Source of the DNA: Halanaerobium congolense
Lineage (GTDB): Bacteria; Bacillota; Halanaerobiia; Halanaerobiales; Halanaerobiaceae
Direction: 5' to 3'
Length of the DNA stretch: 64,000 nt
Assembly: GCF_004366375.1 (NCBI RefSeq)
Contig: NZ_SOEF01000001.1
Span: 111,966 to 175,965, forward strand
The position numbers and the translations under genes are program-made. Shown piece after piece: positions 27,796 through 37,505 of this stretch (its first letter is position 1; each line of letters begins with the position of its first letter). The notes beneath the pieces are model-generated. The model ran no database searches, was not told where the DNA came from, and saw nothing but the letters and a program-made list of their open reading frames with translations.

Positions 27796-28245
27796 TCAAT
27801 CTGATAAAAAAAGTAGTTGATGAATTAAAATAATAATACCAAAAAATATAAATATATCCGCAATATTTATTACTGGCAATTTATAAAAATCTAATAAATC
27901 AAAAGCAAGAAAATCAGTCACATAATGAAATATTACTCTATCAATAAGATTGGCAATACTTCCCCCAAACAAAAAAATTATTGAAATTTTTGTTGTAATA
28001 TTCTGAGGCAGTTCTTTAAAATACAGGTAAATAATAAAAATTAAAAATATAATAGTTATTATAATAAAAAAACTGCGATGACCTCTAAAAATACCAAAAG
28101 CAGCACCTCTGTTTTTAACAAAGGTTAGATAAAAATAATCATCAATAAGTGATATCTTTTCAAATTGAACTAGACTGCTTCGAATTAAATGCTTACTCAT
28201 TTGATCTATCAAAATAATTATTACAGTAAACAAAGCAATATACAT
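27796..28245 (-). CDS. lspA: Lipoprotein signal peptidase (signal peptidase II)
   Basis: A four-helix membrane aspartyl protease that cleaves prolipoproteins before the lipidated cysteine. The motifs NRGAAFGIF, GSIANLIDR, VTDFLAF and NIADIFI, with the two catalytic Asp residues in the last two, are intact. The frame is open to 28293, but that extension overlaps a consensus promoter. The ATG at 28245 has GGAG eight bases upstream and gives a normal 149-residue protein. It sits upstream of rluD and is divergent from the MATE gene. Confidence 0.95.
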   Translation of the reverse strand: MYIALFTVIIILIDQMSKHLIRSSLVQFEKISLIDDYFYLTFVKNRGAAFGIFRGHRSFFIIITIIFLIFIIYLYFKELPQNITTKISIIFLFGGSIANLIDRVIFHYVTDFLAFDLLDFYKLPVINIADIFIFFGIIILIHQLLFLSD

Positions 28246-28264
28246 TGTCTCAACTCCATATATA

Positions 28265-28293
28265 ATTTTAACATATTGAAATAAATTAGACAA
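28265..28293 (-). promoter_or_regulatory. Sigma-A promoter of lspA
   Basis: Minus-strand TTGTCT (28288-28293), a 17-nt spacer and TAAAAT (28265-28270), predicting a start near 28258 and a leader of only about 13 nt, just enough for the ribosome site. Confidence 0.68.
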
Positions 28294-28338
28294 TTAATTA
28301 TTCCTCTTTTATATTATTTTGTTCTATGCTAAGATAGA

Positions 28339-28364
28339 AGAGATGATTTAAATAAATCATCTCT
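28339..28364. promoter_or_regulatory. Perfect palindrome upstream of the MATE gene, candidate operator
   Basis: A 26-base perfect inverted repeat (arms AGAGATGATTTA and TAAATCATCTCT around AA) lies 33 nt before the MATE start and just after a possible TAAGAT -10 box. It has no T-run on the plus side, so it reads better as a dimeric-repressor operator than as a terminator. The regulator is not in this window. Confidence 0.5.
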
Positions 28365-28397
28365 CAAATCCAAATAAACAGATAAAGGATGAAAATT

Positions 28398-29771
28398 ATG
28401 GAACTAAAATTAACTAAAAATAGTTATCAAAGAACAAAAAATATTTTTCTGCTTGCTCTCCCAGCAGTGCTTGAAATGTCATTAAATACCTTGGTTGGTA
28501 TGGCAGATACTATTATGATCAGCCGCTTTATAGGTAAGGAAGCTCTGGCAGCAGTTGGCTTTGCCAATCAAATCATTTTCACTTTGATTTTTGTTTTTTC
28601 TGCTTTTAATGCAGGTGCCACGGCTATGGTTTCCCGCAGTTATGGTGAGGGCAATAAACAAAGAATGAATAAAATTATGAATGAAAATTTAACTTTAAAC
28701 CTAATTTTAGGAATAACAGTTACTTTATTCACTTTCTTTTTTGCCGACCTTATTTTAAATGTTTATGATATTACAGCTATTGTTAAAGATTATGGAACAA
28801 CATATTTAAAATATATTGCTATTGGACAGTTATTTATGTTTATTTCCTTTGCCGCAGCAGCAGCTTTAAGGGGTGCTGGTGATACTAAAACACCGATGTA
28901 TATTACAGGTATTGCCAACATATTAAATATAATTGGTAACTATATTCTTATTACTGGTTTTTGGATTTTTCCCGAATTAGGTATTGCAGGAGCAGCTATT
29001 TCAACAACTTTTGCCCGATTTATAGCAGCTGCCCTTTATTTAGCTTTATTTACAAGTAATAAAGGTATTTTAAAACTTCATCCCAGCTGGATGAAAATTA
29101 GCAGCAAAATATTTAAACCCTTAATTAATTTGAGTTATGCAGCGGGAATTGAGCAGTTATTTATGCAGGCAGCCTTCTTTGTCAACGGTATATTTATATC
29201 ACAGCTTGATACAACAGCAGAAGCTTCATTTAGAATTTTATTGAATATAGAATCACTGTCTTTTATGCCGGCAATCGGAATTGCTATTGCTGCCACAACT
29301 TTAGTCGGTAAACATTTAGGAGAAAATAATGCAGAAGAGTCACTTAAAAGTGGATTAACAGCTGCAGTTATGGGAGCAATAATTGGAACTACCCTTGCTT
29401 TAGTCTATCTTATTTTTCCAGTTTTTGCCTTGAAAATTTTCACAACTGAAATAGGAGTTATTAATTATTCTGTACCAATCTTAAAAATAGTTGCTTTAAA
29501 TCAAGCTCTTTTAGCTTTTGTCATAATCATGGTTGGTGCTTTAAGGGGGGCTGGTGATACTAAAGGTGCAATGTATATTACAATTATTAGACTCTGGCTG
29601 ATCTTTATTCCCCTTTCCTATTATTTAATTGTTGTCTCAGATTATGGAGTAGCAGGAGTCTGGATTGCCGAGATAATTTCATTTTTAATTGTGGCTTTAA
29701 TTGTAGTTAGAAGGTTCATTAAAATGGAATGGGCAGAGATAGAGTTTTTTGTGGAATCTGAACACAATTAA
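28398..29771 (+). CDS. MATE-family multidrug/Na+ exporter
   Basis: A 458-residue membrane transporter with 12 predicted membrane segments in two similar halves; each half holds the family motif ALRGAGDTKT (about 157) or ALRGAGDTKG (about 384). MATE proteins expel cationic compounds using Na+ or H+ gradients. The ATG at 28398 is chosen because AAAGGA lies eight bases upstream; an ATG three codons earlier would sit within that site. The gene is a lone plus-strand unit between divergent lspA and convergent ileS. Substrate cannot be inferred. Confidence 0.93.
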   Translation: MELKLTKNSYQRTKNIFLLALPAVLEMSLNTLVGMADTIMISRFIGKEALAAVGFANQIIFTLIFVFSAFNAGATAMVSRSYGEGNKQRMNKIMNENLTLNLILGITVTLFTFFFADLILNVYDITAIVKDYGTTYLKYIAIGQLFMFISFAAAAALRGAGDTKTPMYITGIANILNIIGNYILITGFWIFPELGIAGAAISTTFARFIAAALYLALFTSNKGILKLHPSWMKISSKIFKPLINLSYAAGIEQLFMQAAFFVNGIFISQLDTTAEASFRILLNIESLSFMPAIGIAIAATTLVGKHLGENNAEESLKSGLTAAVMGAIIGTTLALVYLIFPVFALKIFTTEIGVINYSVPILKIVALNQALLAFVIIMVGALRGAGDTKGAMYITIIRLWLIFIPLSYYLIVVSDYGVAGVWIAEIISFLIVALIVVRRFIKMEWAEIEFFVESEHN

Positions 29772-29774
29772 AAA

Positions 29775-29802
29775 AAGCAGCCCCGTTTATTTGGGACTGC
29801 TT
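29775..29802. terminator. Bidirectional terminator between MATE gene and ileS
   Basis: Stem AAGCAG/CTGCTT plus CCC/GGG with one internal mismatch. On the minus strand it is followed by a run of T and ends ileS; on the plus strand it lies 4 nt after the MATE stop. Confidence 0.82.
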
Positions 29803-29825
29803 CTAAATAAATGTACACTAATTAT

Positions 29826-32627
29826 TTAATTAATTTTTTCTGCTTCTATTACATCTGCACAGCGCTGGCAGATATCTTCATGATTTTCAATTTCGCCAAC
29901 TGTTTCATCATACTTCCAGCAGCGGTCACATTTATCTCCCTTAGCCTCTTTAACTCTCACTAAAACAGAACTTTCCTCACCCTGATGAACATTTTCGGGA
30001 TTTAAGTCACTGTTTAATTCAGCTTGAGAGACAATAAATAAGTCAGCTAACTGGCCAATTTCTGATTCTAATAGCTGCTGCTGTTCTTCATCAGCACTAT
30101 TAAGTTCTACCATTGCTTCTAAAGAATTACCTATTTTTTTATCCGCTCTTGCTAATTCTAATGCTTTAGAAACATCTTTTCTAATAGCAAGCAGTTTATC
30201 CCACTTAGCTGTTAGCTTCTGATCATAGTAATCTTCTTTTACCTCAGGCCAATCTGTTAAAAATACGCTTTCCTCAGACTTCATTTTCTCAGGTAAGAAC
30301 TGCCACACCTCTTCAGAAGTATGTGGAGTTATAGGAGCGAGAGTTACTACAAGAGCCATCATTATATCATAAAGGGTACTCTGTGCAGAACGTCTGCTTA
30401 AAGAGTCAGTTCCATCTGTATAAAGACGATCTTTAGTAATATCCATATAAAGTGAGCTCATCTCTACAGTACAGAAATTATGAACATCATGGTAAACCCG
30501 GTGATATTCATATTTTTCAAAAGCTAAAGTAACTTTTTTAACTAATTCCTGCAGACGAATCATAATCCAGCGGTCTAATTCTCTACGGTCTTGATATTCA
30601 ACATAATTTTCTTCACTATCAAAGTCGCTGATATTACCTAGAATAAAGCGATAAGTATTTCTAATCCTTCTATAGGCTTCAGAACTCTGCTTTAAAATAT
30701 CATCTGATACTCTAACATCATTTTTGAAGTCAGAGGAGGCAACCCATAATCTTAAAATATCAGCACCATACTGATCTATTACTTTATGGGGAGAAACTAC
30801 ATTTCCTTTGGACTTAGACATCTTATTACCCTTTTTATCTACAGTAAAACCATTGGTAATTACTTCTTTATAGGGAGCTGTACCCTCAGTTGCAACTGCA
30901 GTTAGAAGAGAAGAGTTAAACCAACCGCGATACTGATCTGTACCTTCCAGATAAACCTGAGCCGGCCAGCTCAAATAATCTCTGGCTTCTAAAACAGCTT
31001 TATGGCTGGATCCGGAATCAAACCAAACATCCATAATATCTTCTTCTTTTGTGAAATGCTTACCACCACAGTGTGGACAGCTATAATTTTCCGGTAACAA
31101 TTCTGCAGCAGATTTTTCATACCAGGAAGATGATCCTTCATCTGCAAAAATAGTTTTAACTGAATCTAAGGTATCATCATTAATAACTGCTTCTCCACAA
31201 TCACCACAGAAGAAAATAGGAATTGGAACACCCCATTTTTTCTGACGGGAAATACACCAGTCTGAGCGCTCAGAAATCATATTGCTCATTCTCTCTTCTC
31301 CCCAGTCTGGATACCAGTCAACATCAGCAATTGCAGCCAGAGTTTCTTCTTTAATTGCATCAATAGACGCAAACCATTGATCTGTAGCTCTAAAAATCAA
31401 GTTGCTCTTACAGCGCCAGCAGTGGGGATAACGATGGTCAATAAAGCTTAGATCCATCAGCAGATTTTTTTCCTTCAATTTATCAGTAACCATTATATTT
31501 GCTTCCTCATAATGTTTTCCTGCAAAATCTCCAGCCTCTTCGGTAAAGTAACCTTTATTATCCATTGGAGCATAAACTTCTAAACCATATTCTTGGCCGA
31601 CAACAAAGTCATCATGACCATGCCCTGGTGCAGTATGAATACAACCAGAACCCTGATCTAAAGTAACATGATCTCCAAGAATCAAAAGAGATTCTCTATC
31701 AAAAAATGGATGTTTAGCTCTCTTATTTTCAAGTTCTTTGCCGCTGAACTCTTCACTAATAATCTCATAATCTTCAATATCAGTCTGATCCATTACAGAA
31801 TCAACTAATTCTTCAGCCATCACTAATTTTTCTCCATCTACTTCTACAACAACATATGGATATTCTGGATGAAAGGCAATTGCCATATTTGAAGGGATTG
31901 TCCAGGGAGTTGTTGTCCAAATAACTATATAACTGTCTTTACTGCTTAAAGTAACTCCACCAACTTCAACCTCATCAAGCATCGGAAATTTAACAAAAAT
32001 GGATGGTGCTCGGTCATCATCATATTCAACTTCTGCTTCAGCTAGAGCTGTTTCACAGTTCGGACACCAATGAACCGGCTTTTTACCACGATAAAATAAA
32101 TCTTTTTTAGCCATTTCACCAAATACTTCAATCTGTTTTACTTCATAATTTGTGTTTAAAGTCAAATAAGGATTATCCCATTCTCCCCAAACACCAAGTC
32201 TTTTAAACTGATCACGCTGACGATCAATATAATTTAAAGCATAATTAGTACATTTTTCTCTTAACTGACTAACTGTAAGCTCAGCTCTTTCTTCATCACT
32301 CATCTCACTTGTAACCTGATGTTCGATTGGCAGGCCATGAGTATCCCAACCAGGCACATAAGGAGAATAATAACCTTTAAGTGTTGAAAAACGAGTAATA
32401 AAATCTTTTAAAACCTTATTTAATGCATGACCAATATGGATATCACCATTTGCATATGGAGGGCCATCGTGTAAAATAAAAGCTTCATTTCCTTCTCTAT
32501 TTTCAACTGCTTTTTTATAAATCTCATTTTCTTCCCAAAATTTCTCAAAGTCAACTTCTCTTTCACTCAAATTTGCCCGCATCGGAAAATCTGTATTAGG
32601 CAAATTAATTGTCTCTTTATAGCTCAT
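29826..32627 (-). CDS. ileS: Isoleucyl-tRNA synthetase
   Basis: Class I synthetase of 933 residues, full length for the bacterial type. It has HIGH ([10 protein letters not shown]), the CP1 editing domain ([14 protein letters not shown] region), KMSKS ([12 protein letters not shown]) and a C-terminal zinc finger with CDRCW and CQRC. It charges tRNA-Ile and edits valine. An isoleucine T-box leader precedes it and a terminator follows. The position downstream of divIVA and upstream of lspA matches the conserved Firmicutes order, with the EF-G-like, fprA and MATE genes nearby. Confidence 0.98.
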   Translation of the reverse strand: MSYKETINLPNTDFPMRANLSEREVDFEKFWEENEIYKKAVENREGNEAFILHDGPPYANGDIHIGHALNKVLKDFITRFSTLKGYYSPYVPGWDTHGLPIEHQVTSEMSDEERAELTVSQLREKCTNYALNYIDRQRDQFKRLGVWGEWDNPYLTLNTNYEVKQIEVFGEMAKKDLFYRGKKPVHWCPNCETALAEAEVEYDDDRAPSIFVKFPMLDEVEVGGVTLSSKDSYIVIWTTTPWTIPSNMAIAFHPEYPYVVVEVDGEKLVMAEELVDSVMDQTDIEDYEIISEEFSGKELENKRAKHPFFDRESLLILGDHVTLDQGSGCIHTAPGHGHDDFVVGQEYGLEVYAPMDNKGYFTEEAGDFAGKHYEEANIMVTDKLKEKNLLMDLSFIDHRYPHCWRCKSNLIFRATDQWFASIDAIKEETLAAIADVDWYPDWGEERMSNMISERSDWCISRQKKWGVPIPIFFCGDCGEAVINDDTLDSVKTIFADEGSSSWYEKSAAELLPENYSCPHCGGKHFTKEEDIMDVWFDSGSSHKAVLEARDYLSWPAQVYLEGTDQYRGWFNSSLLTAVATEGTAPYKEVITNGFTVDKKGNKMSKSKGNVVSPHKVIDQYGADILRLWVASSDFKNDVRVSDDILKQSSEAYRRIRNTYRFILGNISDFDSEENYVEYQDRRELDRWIMIRLQELVKKVTLAFEKYEYHRVYHDVHNFCTVEMSSLYMDITKDRLYTDGTDSLSRRSAQSTLYDIMMALVVTLAPITPHTSEEVWQFLPEKMKSEESVFLTDWPEVKEDYYDQKLTAKWDKLLAIRKDVSKALELARADKKIGNSLEAMVELNSADEEQQQLLESEIGQLADLFIVSQAELNSDLNPENVHQGEESSVLVRVKEAKGDKCDRCWKYDETVGEIENHEDICQRCADVIEAEKIN

Positions 32628-32659
32628 TTGCTTTAATAACCTCCTAAAATATATTAAAA

Positions 32660-32930
32660 CTAAAAAAAGTCTCTTGCCCTGAAAGGGACGAGAGACCGCG
32701 GTACCACCCTAATTAAAATCAGTAAATAAAAATTTAATTAAACTTAAATTACTAATTTTATCTTAGCATCTTTAACGCAGAAATACGGATATACTAATAA
32801 ATTCATATATCAACTCCAGGGTGATCTTCTCAATCTTTTTGTTTCCCGGCTTCCACCAGACCCGGTTCGCTGTAAACTATTAAAAATTGATACTGTCCCC
32901 TTCAACATCACTTTTTTATATAACATTTTT
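32660..32930 (-). promoter_or_regulatory. Isoleucine T-box leader of ileS
   Basis: Minus-strand T-box riboswitch filling most of the 386-nt gap before ileS. The conserved T-box core AGGGTGGTACCGCGG is at 32710-32696. The stem I AGTA (loop E) motif is near 32898, and the specifier codon ATC (Ile) is at 32825-32823 within GAAGATCACCC. The terminator (CTCTCGTCCC paired with AGGGCAAGAG, then seven T) is at about 32694-32662. Uncharged tRNA-Ile should pair with ATC and with the T-box bulge to favour the antiterminator and raise ileS transcription. The anticodon choice matches the downstream gene. Confidence 0.93.
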
Positions 32931-32934
32931 TTCA

Positions 32935-32963
32935 ATTATAAACTATCATTCAAAATAAGTCAA
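32935..32963 (-). promoter_or_regulatory. Sigma-A promoter of the T-box/ileS unit
   Basis: Minus-strand TTGACT (32958-32963), a 17-nt spacer and a perfect TATAAT (32935-32940). The predicted start near 32928 coincides with the beginning of the T-box. Confidence 0.85.
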
Positions 32964-33013
32964 ATTTTACTCTAAATATCAGAGATTCTTTATTTTTTAA
33001 AACAGCAAAAACC

Positions 33014-33592
33014 CTAATTATTTTGACTTGATTCATCGTTATTAGCAAAATCATTTTCTAATTTATAATTATTATCTGCTTCCTTATCTAAATCTAATTC
33101 AAAATCAGAAGCATCATTAAAATCGTCTAAATCAGTTCCCAAATACTGCTGATCATCTTCTTTCAGCATTTCCAGATGGCTTTCTAAAAGTGTTTGAAAA
33201 CGGATTTTAAAAAAGTTCCTCTGTTCTCGAAGCTGTTCTAATTTTCTTTTTTCTGAAAGAACCTCATCGTGAGCATTCTCTTTAATTTTTTTAGCTTTCA
33301 ATCTTGCTTCTTTAACAATCATTCTGGCCTCATTGTCAGCCTGCTCAATTCGATCAGATATTGTATTCTGCATCGAATTTAAAGTATTCTGCAGCTGATC
33401 TTCCATCGCTTCAAAATCTTCAATTTTTTCTTTTAAAGCCCTATTTTCATCCTGTAAATTGTTTAAATCTTTGAGCAGCCTTTCATAAGCAACACCAACA
33501 TCATCTAAAAATTCATCTACCTGAGTTGTATTATAACCAAAAGTAGATTTTTTAAATTCTTTATTATAAATATCTAGTGGGTTTAATTTCAA
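33014..33592 (-). CDS. divIVA: DivIVA-domain cell-division/polarity protein
   Basis: A 192-residue DivIVA. The N-terminal membrane-binding domain (LNPLDIYNKEFKKSTFGY ... VDEFLDDV) is followed by a long coiled coil (about 30-150) and an acidic, Asn/Asp-rich tail. DivIVA marks curved membranes at poles and septa. The start is a TTG at 33592 with AGGAGGGG upstream. It is the last gene of the dcw-ylm run before the ileS promoter. Confidence 0.94.
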   Translation of the reverse strand: MKLNPLDIYNKEFKKSTFGYNTTQVDEFLDDVGVAYERLLKDLNNLQDENRALKEKIEDFEAMEDQLQNTLNSMQNTISDRIEQADNEARMIVKEARLKAKKIKENAHDEVLSEKRKLEQLREQRNFFKIRFQTLLESHLEMLKEDDQQYLGTDLDDFNDASDFELDLDKEADNNYKLENDFANNDESSQNN

Positions 33593-33610
33593 AGTACCCC
33601 TCCTTTTAGC

Positions 33611-34399
33611 TTAAGTTAATCTTTTTAGAGTTAACTTAATCCTACCTTTATTTGAAATGCCCCTTTGTGCCTCAACTTTAACTCTGCCTCTACCTTTAAC
33701 TGAAATTAGATCACCAATTTCTACTTCTGCTGCAGGATCAGACTCTATTTTCCAGTTTAATTTAACTTTTTCACTCTCAATATCTCTTGCCATTTTACTG
33801 CGGGAATCTCCAAAACCAGAACTTGCTACTGAATCCAATCGCATCGAAGCAACAGTTGTCATTATTTCTTTTTCATGCTTTACAGGTTTTACAAGTTCAG
33901 ATTCTTCAATTTCTTTAACCTCAACCGGGACCTGGTGCACCTGATCCAACTTTAATTCAATAATATCCTGAATCTCAGCCGCCGTAATTATTTGAGCAAA
34001 GTCTGAGTGGACAAGAATATCACCAATCATTTTCCTCTGCAGACCTAAGCCCATTAAAGCTCCCAGAAAATCTCTGTGAGTCAATCTTTGAAAGGCAAAG
34101 TTACCATCAAGCTGATATATTTTAATTTGCTTTTCCACTAAATCAGGAAAAAGATATTCTGGAAAAATCACCAATCTTTTTCTTTCAGCTCGAGGATAAC
34201 CTCCCTCTTTTTTATAATTAATTTCTGCAATTTGTTTAATCAAAGGAACTGCTAATTCTAGCTGGTAGGGATTTAAAAAATCTGTAGCTTGAGTTTTATG
34301 ATATTTTAATACCTGTTCACATTTATCTAAAATATGTGAACCCAGGATTCTATCTTCTTCTCTGTGCAAATGATTTAATAATTTATCTTCATCAAACAT
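33611..34399 (-). CDS. ylmH: S4-domain RNA-binding protein YlmH
   Basis: A 262-residue cytosolic protein. The N-terminal YlmH-specific region includes YPRAERKRLVIFPEY and HRDFLGALMGLGLQR; the C-terminal S4 domain (about 185-255) includes RLDSVASSGFGDSRSK and DLISVKGRGRV. In B. subtilis YlmH belongs to the ylm cluster next to divIVA, and it has been linked to ribosome quality control; rqcH is elsewhere in this window. Placement between yggT and divIVA is standard. Confidence 0.93.
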   Translation of the reverse strand: MFDEDKLLNHLHREEDRILGSHILDKCEQVLKYHKTQATDFLNPYQLELAVPLIKQIAEINYKKEGGYPRAERKRLVIFPEYLFPDLVEKQIKIYQLDGNFAFQRLTHRDFLGALMGLGLQRKMIGDILVHSDFAQIITAAEIQDIIELKLDQVHQVPVEVKEIEESELVKPVKHEKEIMTTVASMRLDSVASSGFGDSRSKMARDIESEKVKLNWKIESDPAAEVEIGDLISVKGRGRVKVEAQRGISNKGRIKLTLKRLT

Positions 34400-34410
34400 A
34401 AATTCCCACC

Positions 34411-34683
34411 TTAAATTATAATATTAATTAAAAAGTTTCTAATTATTGATAGAGCAAACAGAGCGATTAATGGCGAAAGATCCAATCCCAAAATTCCACC
34501 ACTTGGTAAAAGTTCTCTAATTGGCCCTATAATTGGTTCTGTTATATCATATATATATGTTATTACCTTCCGCCAGCGTACATCACTTGGATTAGGTCTA
34601 ACCCAAGAAATTATAACTCTGGCAATAATTAATAAATTCAAAATTTCAAAAATAGCGCTAATTGTTCTTGCTAAAATAAACAT
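34411..34683 (-). CDS. YggT-family membrane protein
   Basis: A 90-residue protein with two membrane segments flanking the conserved loop (ARVIISWVRPNP, then DITEPIIGPIRELLP). It is the YlmG/YggT family member of the ylm cluster. Its exact function is unsettled; it has been linked to cell-envelope or division organisation. It lies 12 nt before ylmH and 19 nt after yggS. Confidence 0.93.
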   Translation of the reverse strand: MFILARTISAIFEILNLLIIARVIISWVRPNPSDVRWRKVITYIYDITEPIIGPIRELLPSGGILGLDLSPLIALFALSIIRNFLINIII

Positions 34684-34701
34684 TAAATTTCCTCCAAATA
34701 A

Positions 34702-35406
34702 TTAGTATTCTCTCTCACCAAAAATTGCTGTTCCAACTCTTACAATAGTTGCACCTTCTTCTATAGCTATCTGATAATCATTTGTCATCCCCATTGAAAG
34801 CTCATCTAATGGAATTACATTTGCTGAAAGTTTATCAAATAAATTCTTCATATCTTTGAAATAAGAGCGAAGTTTTTCTGAATCATCTAAATACGGTAAA
34901 ATTGTCATTAAACCTTCTATCTGTAAAAATTCTAAATTAGTAATTTTTTTCAAAAATTCCTCAGCCTTGGCTGGAGTTATGCCAAATTTATTTTCATCAC
35001 CTGAAATATTAATTTCTACTAAAACAGGTATTTTCCTATCATTTTTTTTAGCTCTTTTATTAACTTCCTTAGCCAACCTCAAACTATCGAGAGACTGAAT
35101 CATCCGACAATTTTCCATTCTCATTAAATATTTTACTTTATTTCTCTGTAAATGTCCAATAAAATGCCAGTCAAGCTCTATCCCTTCAGAAAGTAATTTT
35201 TCATTTTTTTCTTCCAGTTCCTGAACTCTATTTTCTCCAAAAAAGTTTAGCCCGGCTTGTTTAAGCGTTTTTATTTCATCAATACTATGTTTTTTACTAA
35301 CAGCAAGCAGTTTTATCTCTTTATAGTCTCGATTAGCTTTTGCTGCAGCCGCTTTTATGTTTTTCTGTACTTTCTTTAAATTAGAAATAAGTTTTTCATT
35401 CTTCAT
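34702..35406 (-). CDS. YggS/YlmE-family PLP-binding protein
   Basis: A 234-residue single-domain type III PLP protein involved in B6 and amino-acid homeostasis rather than catalysis. Landmarks are the PLP lysine in KLLAVSKKHS, FGENRVQELEEK, the WHFIGHLQRNKVKYL motif and the C-terminal SMGMTNDYQIAIEEGATIVR. In the usual ylm order sepF follows this gene; here yggT follows directly, so sepF is missing from the locus. Confidence 0.95.
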   Translation of the reverse strand: MKNEKLISNLKKVQKNIKAAAAKANRDYKEIKLLAVSKKHSIDEIKTLKQAGLNFFGENRVQELEEKNEKLLSEGIELDWHFIGHLQRNKVKYLMRMENCRMIQSLDSLRLAKEVNKRAKKNDRKIPVLVEINISGDENKFGITPAKAEEFLKKITNLEFLQIEGLMTILPYLDDSEKLRSYFKDMKNLFDKLSANVIPLDELSMGMTNDYQIAIEEGATIVRVGTAIFGEREY

Positions 35407-35411
35407 TAAAA

Positions 35412-36314
35412 CTATGCCTCCCTGCCATAATCAAAGTCTTCTGGATTTGTGATAATTTCTTCACCAATCTTTAAACCACTGACTATTACATATTCTTCAT
35501 TTCCATTTAAAATAAAAACTTCCTGAAATTCATATTTATTGTATCCCGTTACCTTAAGTACTCCCTGGCCTGATAACTGATTAAACACAGCTTTCCTTGG
35601 AATTTTTATTCCTCTGTAAATATTTTTTATAATGTTTAATTCAATTCTTCTCCTATTAATCCACTGAGGAATGAACTGTTCAACTTTTATTTGAAAAAAT
35701 GTTTTTTCTAAATTATGTCTAATATTAGTAATTCTTGCTTCATATAATTTTTTTGTATTTTTTTCTTCTAAAAATATTAGTTCCCCAATATTAAATCTAT
35801 CTGATTGAGATTCCGGAACCTCTGCCAGCAAATATAATTTGAAATTATTAATGATCCTGTATAATGATTCTTCTTTTTTTATTCTATCTCCAGAAAGTAG
35901 ATGTTTATAATTTCCTTGAAGTTCATCAAAATTATTTAAGTTAATTTGATTTAAACTATTAGGATTAAGCCTTGATTCTAAACCGTCAACAGCAAAACTT
36001 ACAATCCCTGCCTTCTTATTAAATATTTTTTGGCTTTGAGCAGAAGATTTTATTACTGCCAACTTTTCACCTGAAGCAAGTCGATCACCTTCACCAACTA
36101 ATAATTCAACTCTTCCTGTTATTGGAGAATTAATAAGAATTTCATCTCTAACAATCAAAACATCTGACCAAAATCCATCTATCACTTCTCCTTGGGCAGC
36201 CAAAACACTTTCAAATCTAGCAGCACCAAATATTTGAATTCCTATAATCAAAGTAATTATTAAAATGAAAATTAATACAAAAGGCTTAAAACTAATATTT
36301 TTCTTTTTTGCCAT
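35412..36314 (-). CDS. HlyD-like membrane-anchored protein of the ylm cluster
   Basis: A 300-residue protein with a short basic N-terminus, one membrane helix (about 11-30) and an extracytoplasmic part. Residues about 55-95 (SPITGRVELLVGEGDRLAS) look like a biotinyl/lipoyl-type half-motif of HlyD adaptors; the rest is beta-rich. It lies between ftsZ and yggS, where spore formers often carry spoIIGA-sigE. No transport partner is nearby, so an export role is doubtful; a division- or envelope-linked role is only suggested by location. Confidence 0.72.
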   Translation of the reverse strand: MAKKKNISFKPFVLIFILIITLIIGIQIFGAARFESVLAAQGEVIDGFWSDVLIVRDEILINSPITGRVELLVGEGDRLASGEKLAVIKSSAQSQKIFNKKAGIVSFAVDGLESRLNPNSLNQINLNNFDELQGNYKHLLSGDRIKKEESLYRIINNFKLYLLAEVPESQSDRFNIGELIFLEEKNTKKLYEARITNIRHNLEKTFFQIKVEQFIPQWINRRRIELNIIKNIYRGIKIPRKAVFNQLSGQGVLKVTGYNKYEFQEVFILNGNEEYVIVSGLKIGEEIITNPEDFDYGREA

Positions 36315-36346
36315 TCAAATCACCTTCAAAAGAAAAAGATAATTTA

Positions 36347-36374
36347 AATCCTGATGTTTAATTGCACCAGGATT
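36347..36374 (-). terminator. Weak hairpin after ftsZ
   Basis: A 7-bp stem AATCCTG/CAGGATT with a 14-nt loop, followed on the minus strand by TTTAAATTATCTTTTTC. It may partly reduce transcription past ftsZ. Confidence 0.4.
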
Positions 36375-36383
36375 AAACTATTA

Positions 36384-37460
36384 TTATCCTTTTTTATTTC
36401 TTAAAAAAGCTGGTATATCAAGATCATCACCAGAGAAACTTTCCATTTCAAATTCTTCTTCCGGCATTTCATTTTCAGTATCTTTCTTTTTAACTTCCCT
36501 TTTTGGAGCAACATCAAAACCAGTTGCAATAACAGTAACTTTAACTTCATCTTCTAAATTCTCATCGATTACAGCTCCCAGAATAATATTTGCATCTGGG
36601 TCAGCAACTTCTTGAATTACTCGTGCAGCTTCATTTGCCTCGTGAATTCCTAAATCCATTCCTCCGGTAATATTTAATAAAACACCGCGAGCACCATCAA
36701 TAGAAGCTTCTAATAGTGGTGAAGCAATTGCAAATTTAGCAGCCTCAGTTGCTCTATTTTCACCATCAGCTGTACCAATTCCCATTAAAGCTGAACCGGC
36801 ATCTGTCATAATAGTTTTGACATCAGCAAAATCAAGGTTAATAATACCTGTGATAGTAATCAAATCAGATATTCCCTGAACTCCTTGTCTTAAAACATTA
36901 TCAGCAATTTTAAAGGCATCCATCAAGCTTGTCTGCTTTTCAGCAACTTCTAATAAACGATCGTTAGGAATTACAATTAAAGTATCAACTTTACTTTTTA
37001 ATTCTTCAATACCAGTTATGGCATTGTTCATTCTTTTCTTACCTTCCACAGTTAATGGTTTAGTTACAACACCAACAGTTAAGGCTCCCTGGTTTTTTGC
37101 AGCCTCAGCAACTACTGGAGCAGCTCCAGTGCCAGTTCCACCCCCCATTCCAGCAGTAATAAATACCATATCAGCACCATCAATCGCCTGGGCTATTTCT
37201 TCTTTATTTTCATCTGCTGCCTGATAACCAATTTCTGGATCAGAACCAGCACCAAGACCTCTAGTTATTCTTTCCCCGATTCTAATTGTTACACCAGCGT
37301 TTGAAGACATTAACGCTTGAGCATCTGTATTAATAGCTACAAATTCAACTCCATCAAGACCTTCTTCAATCATTCTATTGACGGCATTATTACCGCCACC
37401 ACCAACACCAATTACTTTTATATTTGCAAACTGTTCAATTTCTGTTCCAATATCAAACAC
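36384..37460 (-). CDS. ftsZ: Cell division protein FtsZ
   Basis: Tubulin-like GTPase (358 residues) that forms the division ring. The GTP-binding signature [17 protein letters not shown] and the T7-loop region [11 protein letters not shown] are intact. An acidic linker leads to a short C-terminal peptide, [10 protein letters not shown], which in the family docks FtsA and other membrane tethers. The start is GTG at 37460 with GGGAGGG seven bases upstream. It lies 45 nt after ftsA. Confidence 0.98.
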   Translation of the reverse strand: MFDIGTEIEQFANIKVIGVGGGGNNAVNRMIEEGLDGVEFVAINTDAQALMSSNAGVTIRIGERITRGLGAGSDPEIGYQAADENKEEIAQAIDGADMVFITAGMGGGTGTGAAPVVAEAAKNQGALTVGVVTKPLTVEGKKRMNNAITGIEELKSKVDTLIVIPNDRLLEVAEKQTSLMDAFKIADNVLRQGVQGISDLITITGIINLDFADVKTIMTDAGSALMGIGTADGENRATEAAKFAIASPLLEASIDGARGVLLNITGGMDLGIHEANEAARVIQEVADPDANIILGAVIDENLEDEVKVTVIATGFDVAPKREVKKKDTENEMPEEEFEMESFSGDDLDIPAFLRNKKG

Positions 37461-37505
37461 TAATTTTCCCTCCCCGTTAAGGATATTAAGTAAGTTTAAT
37501 TTTTT

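Noticed and set aside
33657..33944. Plus-strand open frame of 95 codons inside ylmH
   Set aside because: Low-complexity Ser/Thr/Leu translation opposite a conserved S4 domain; treated as a shadow.
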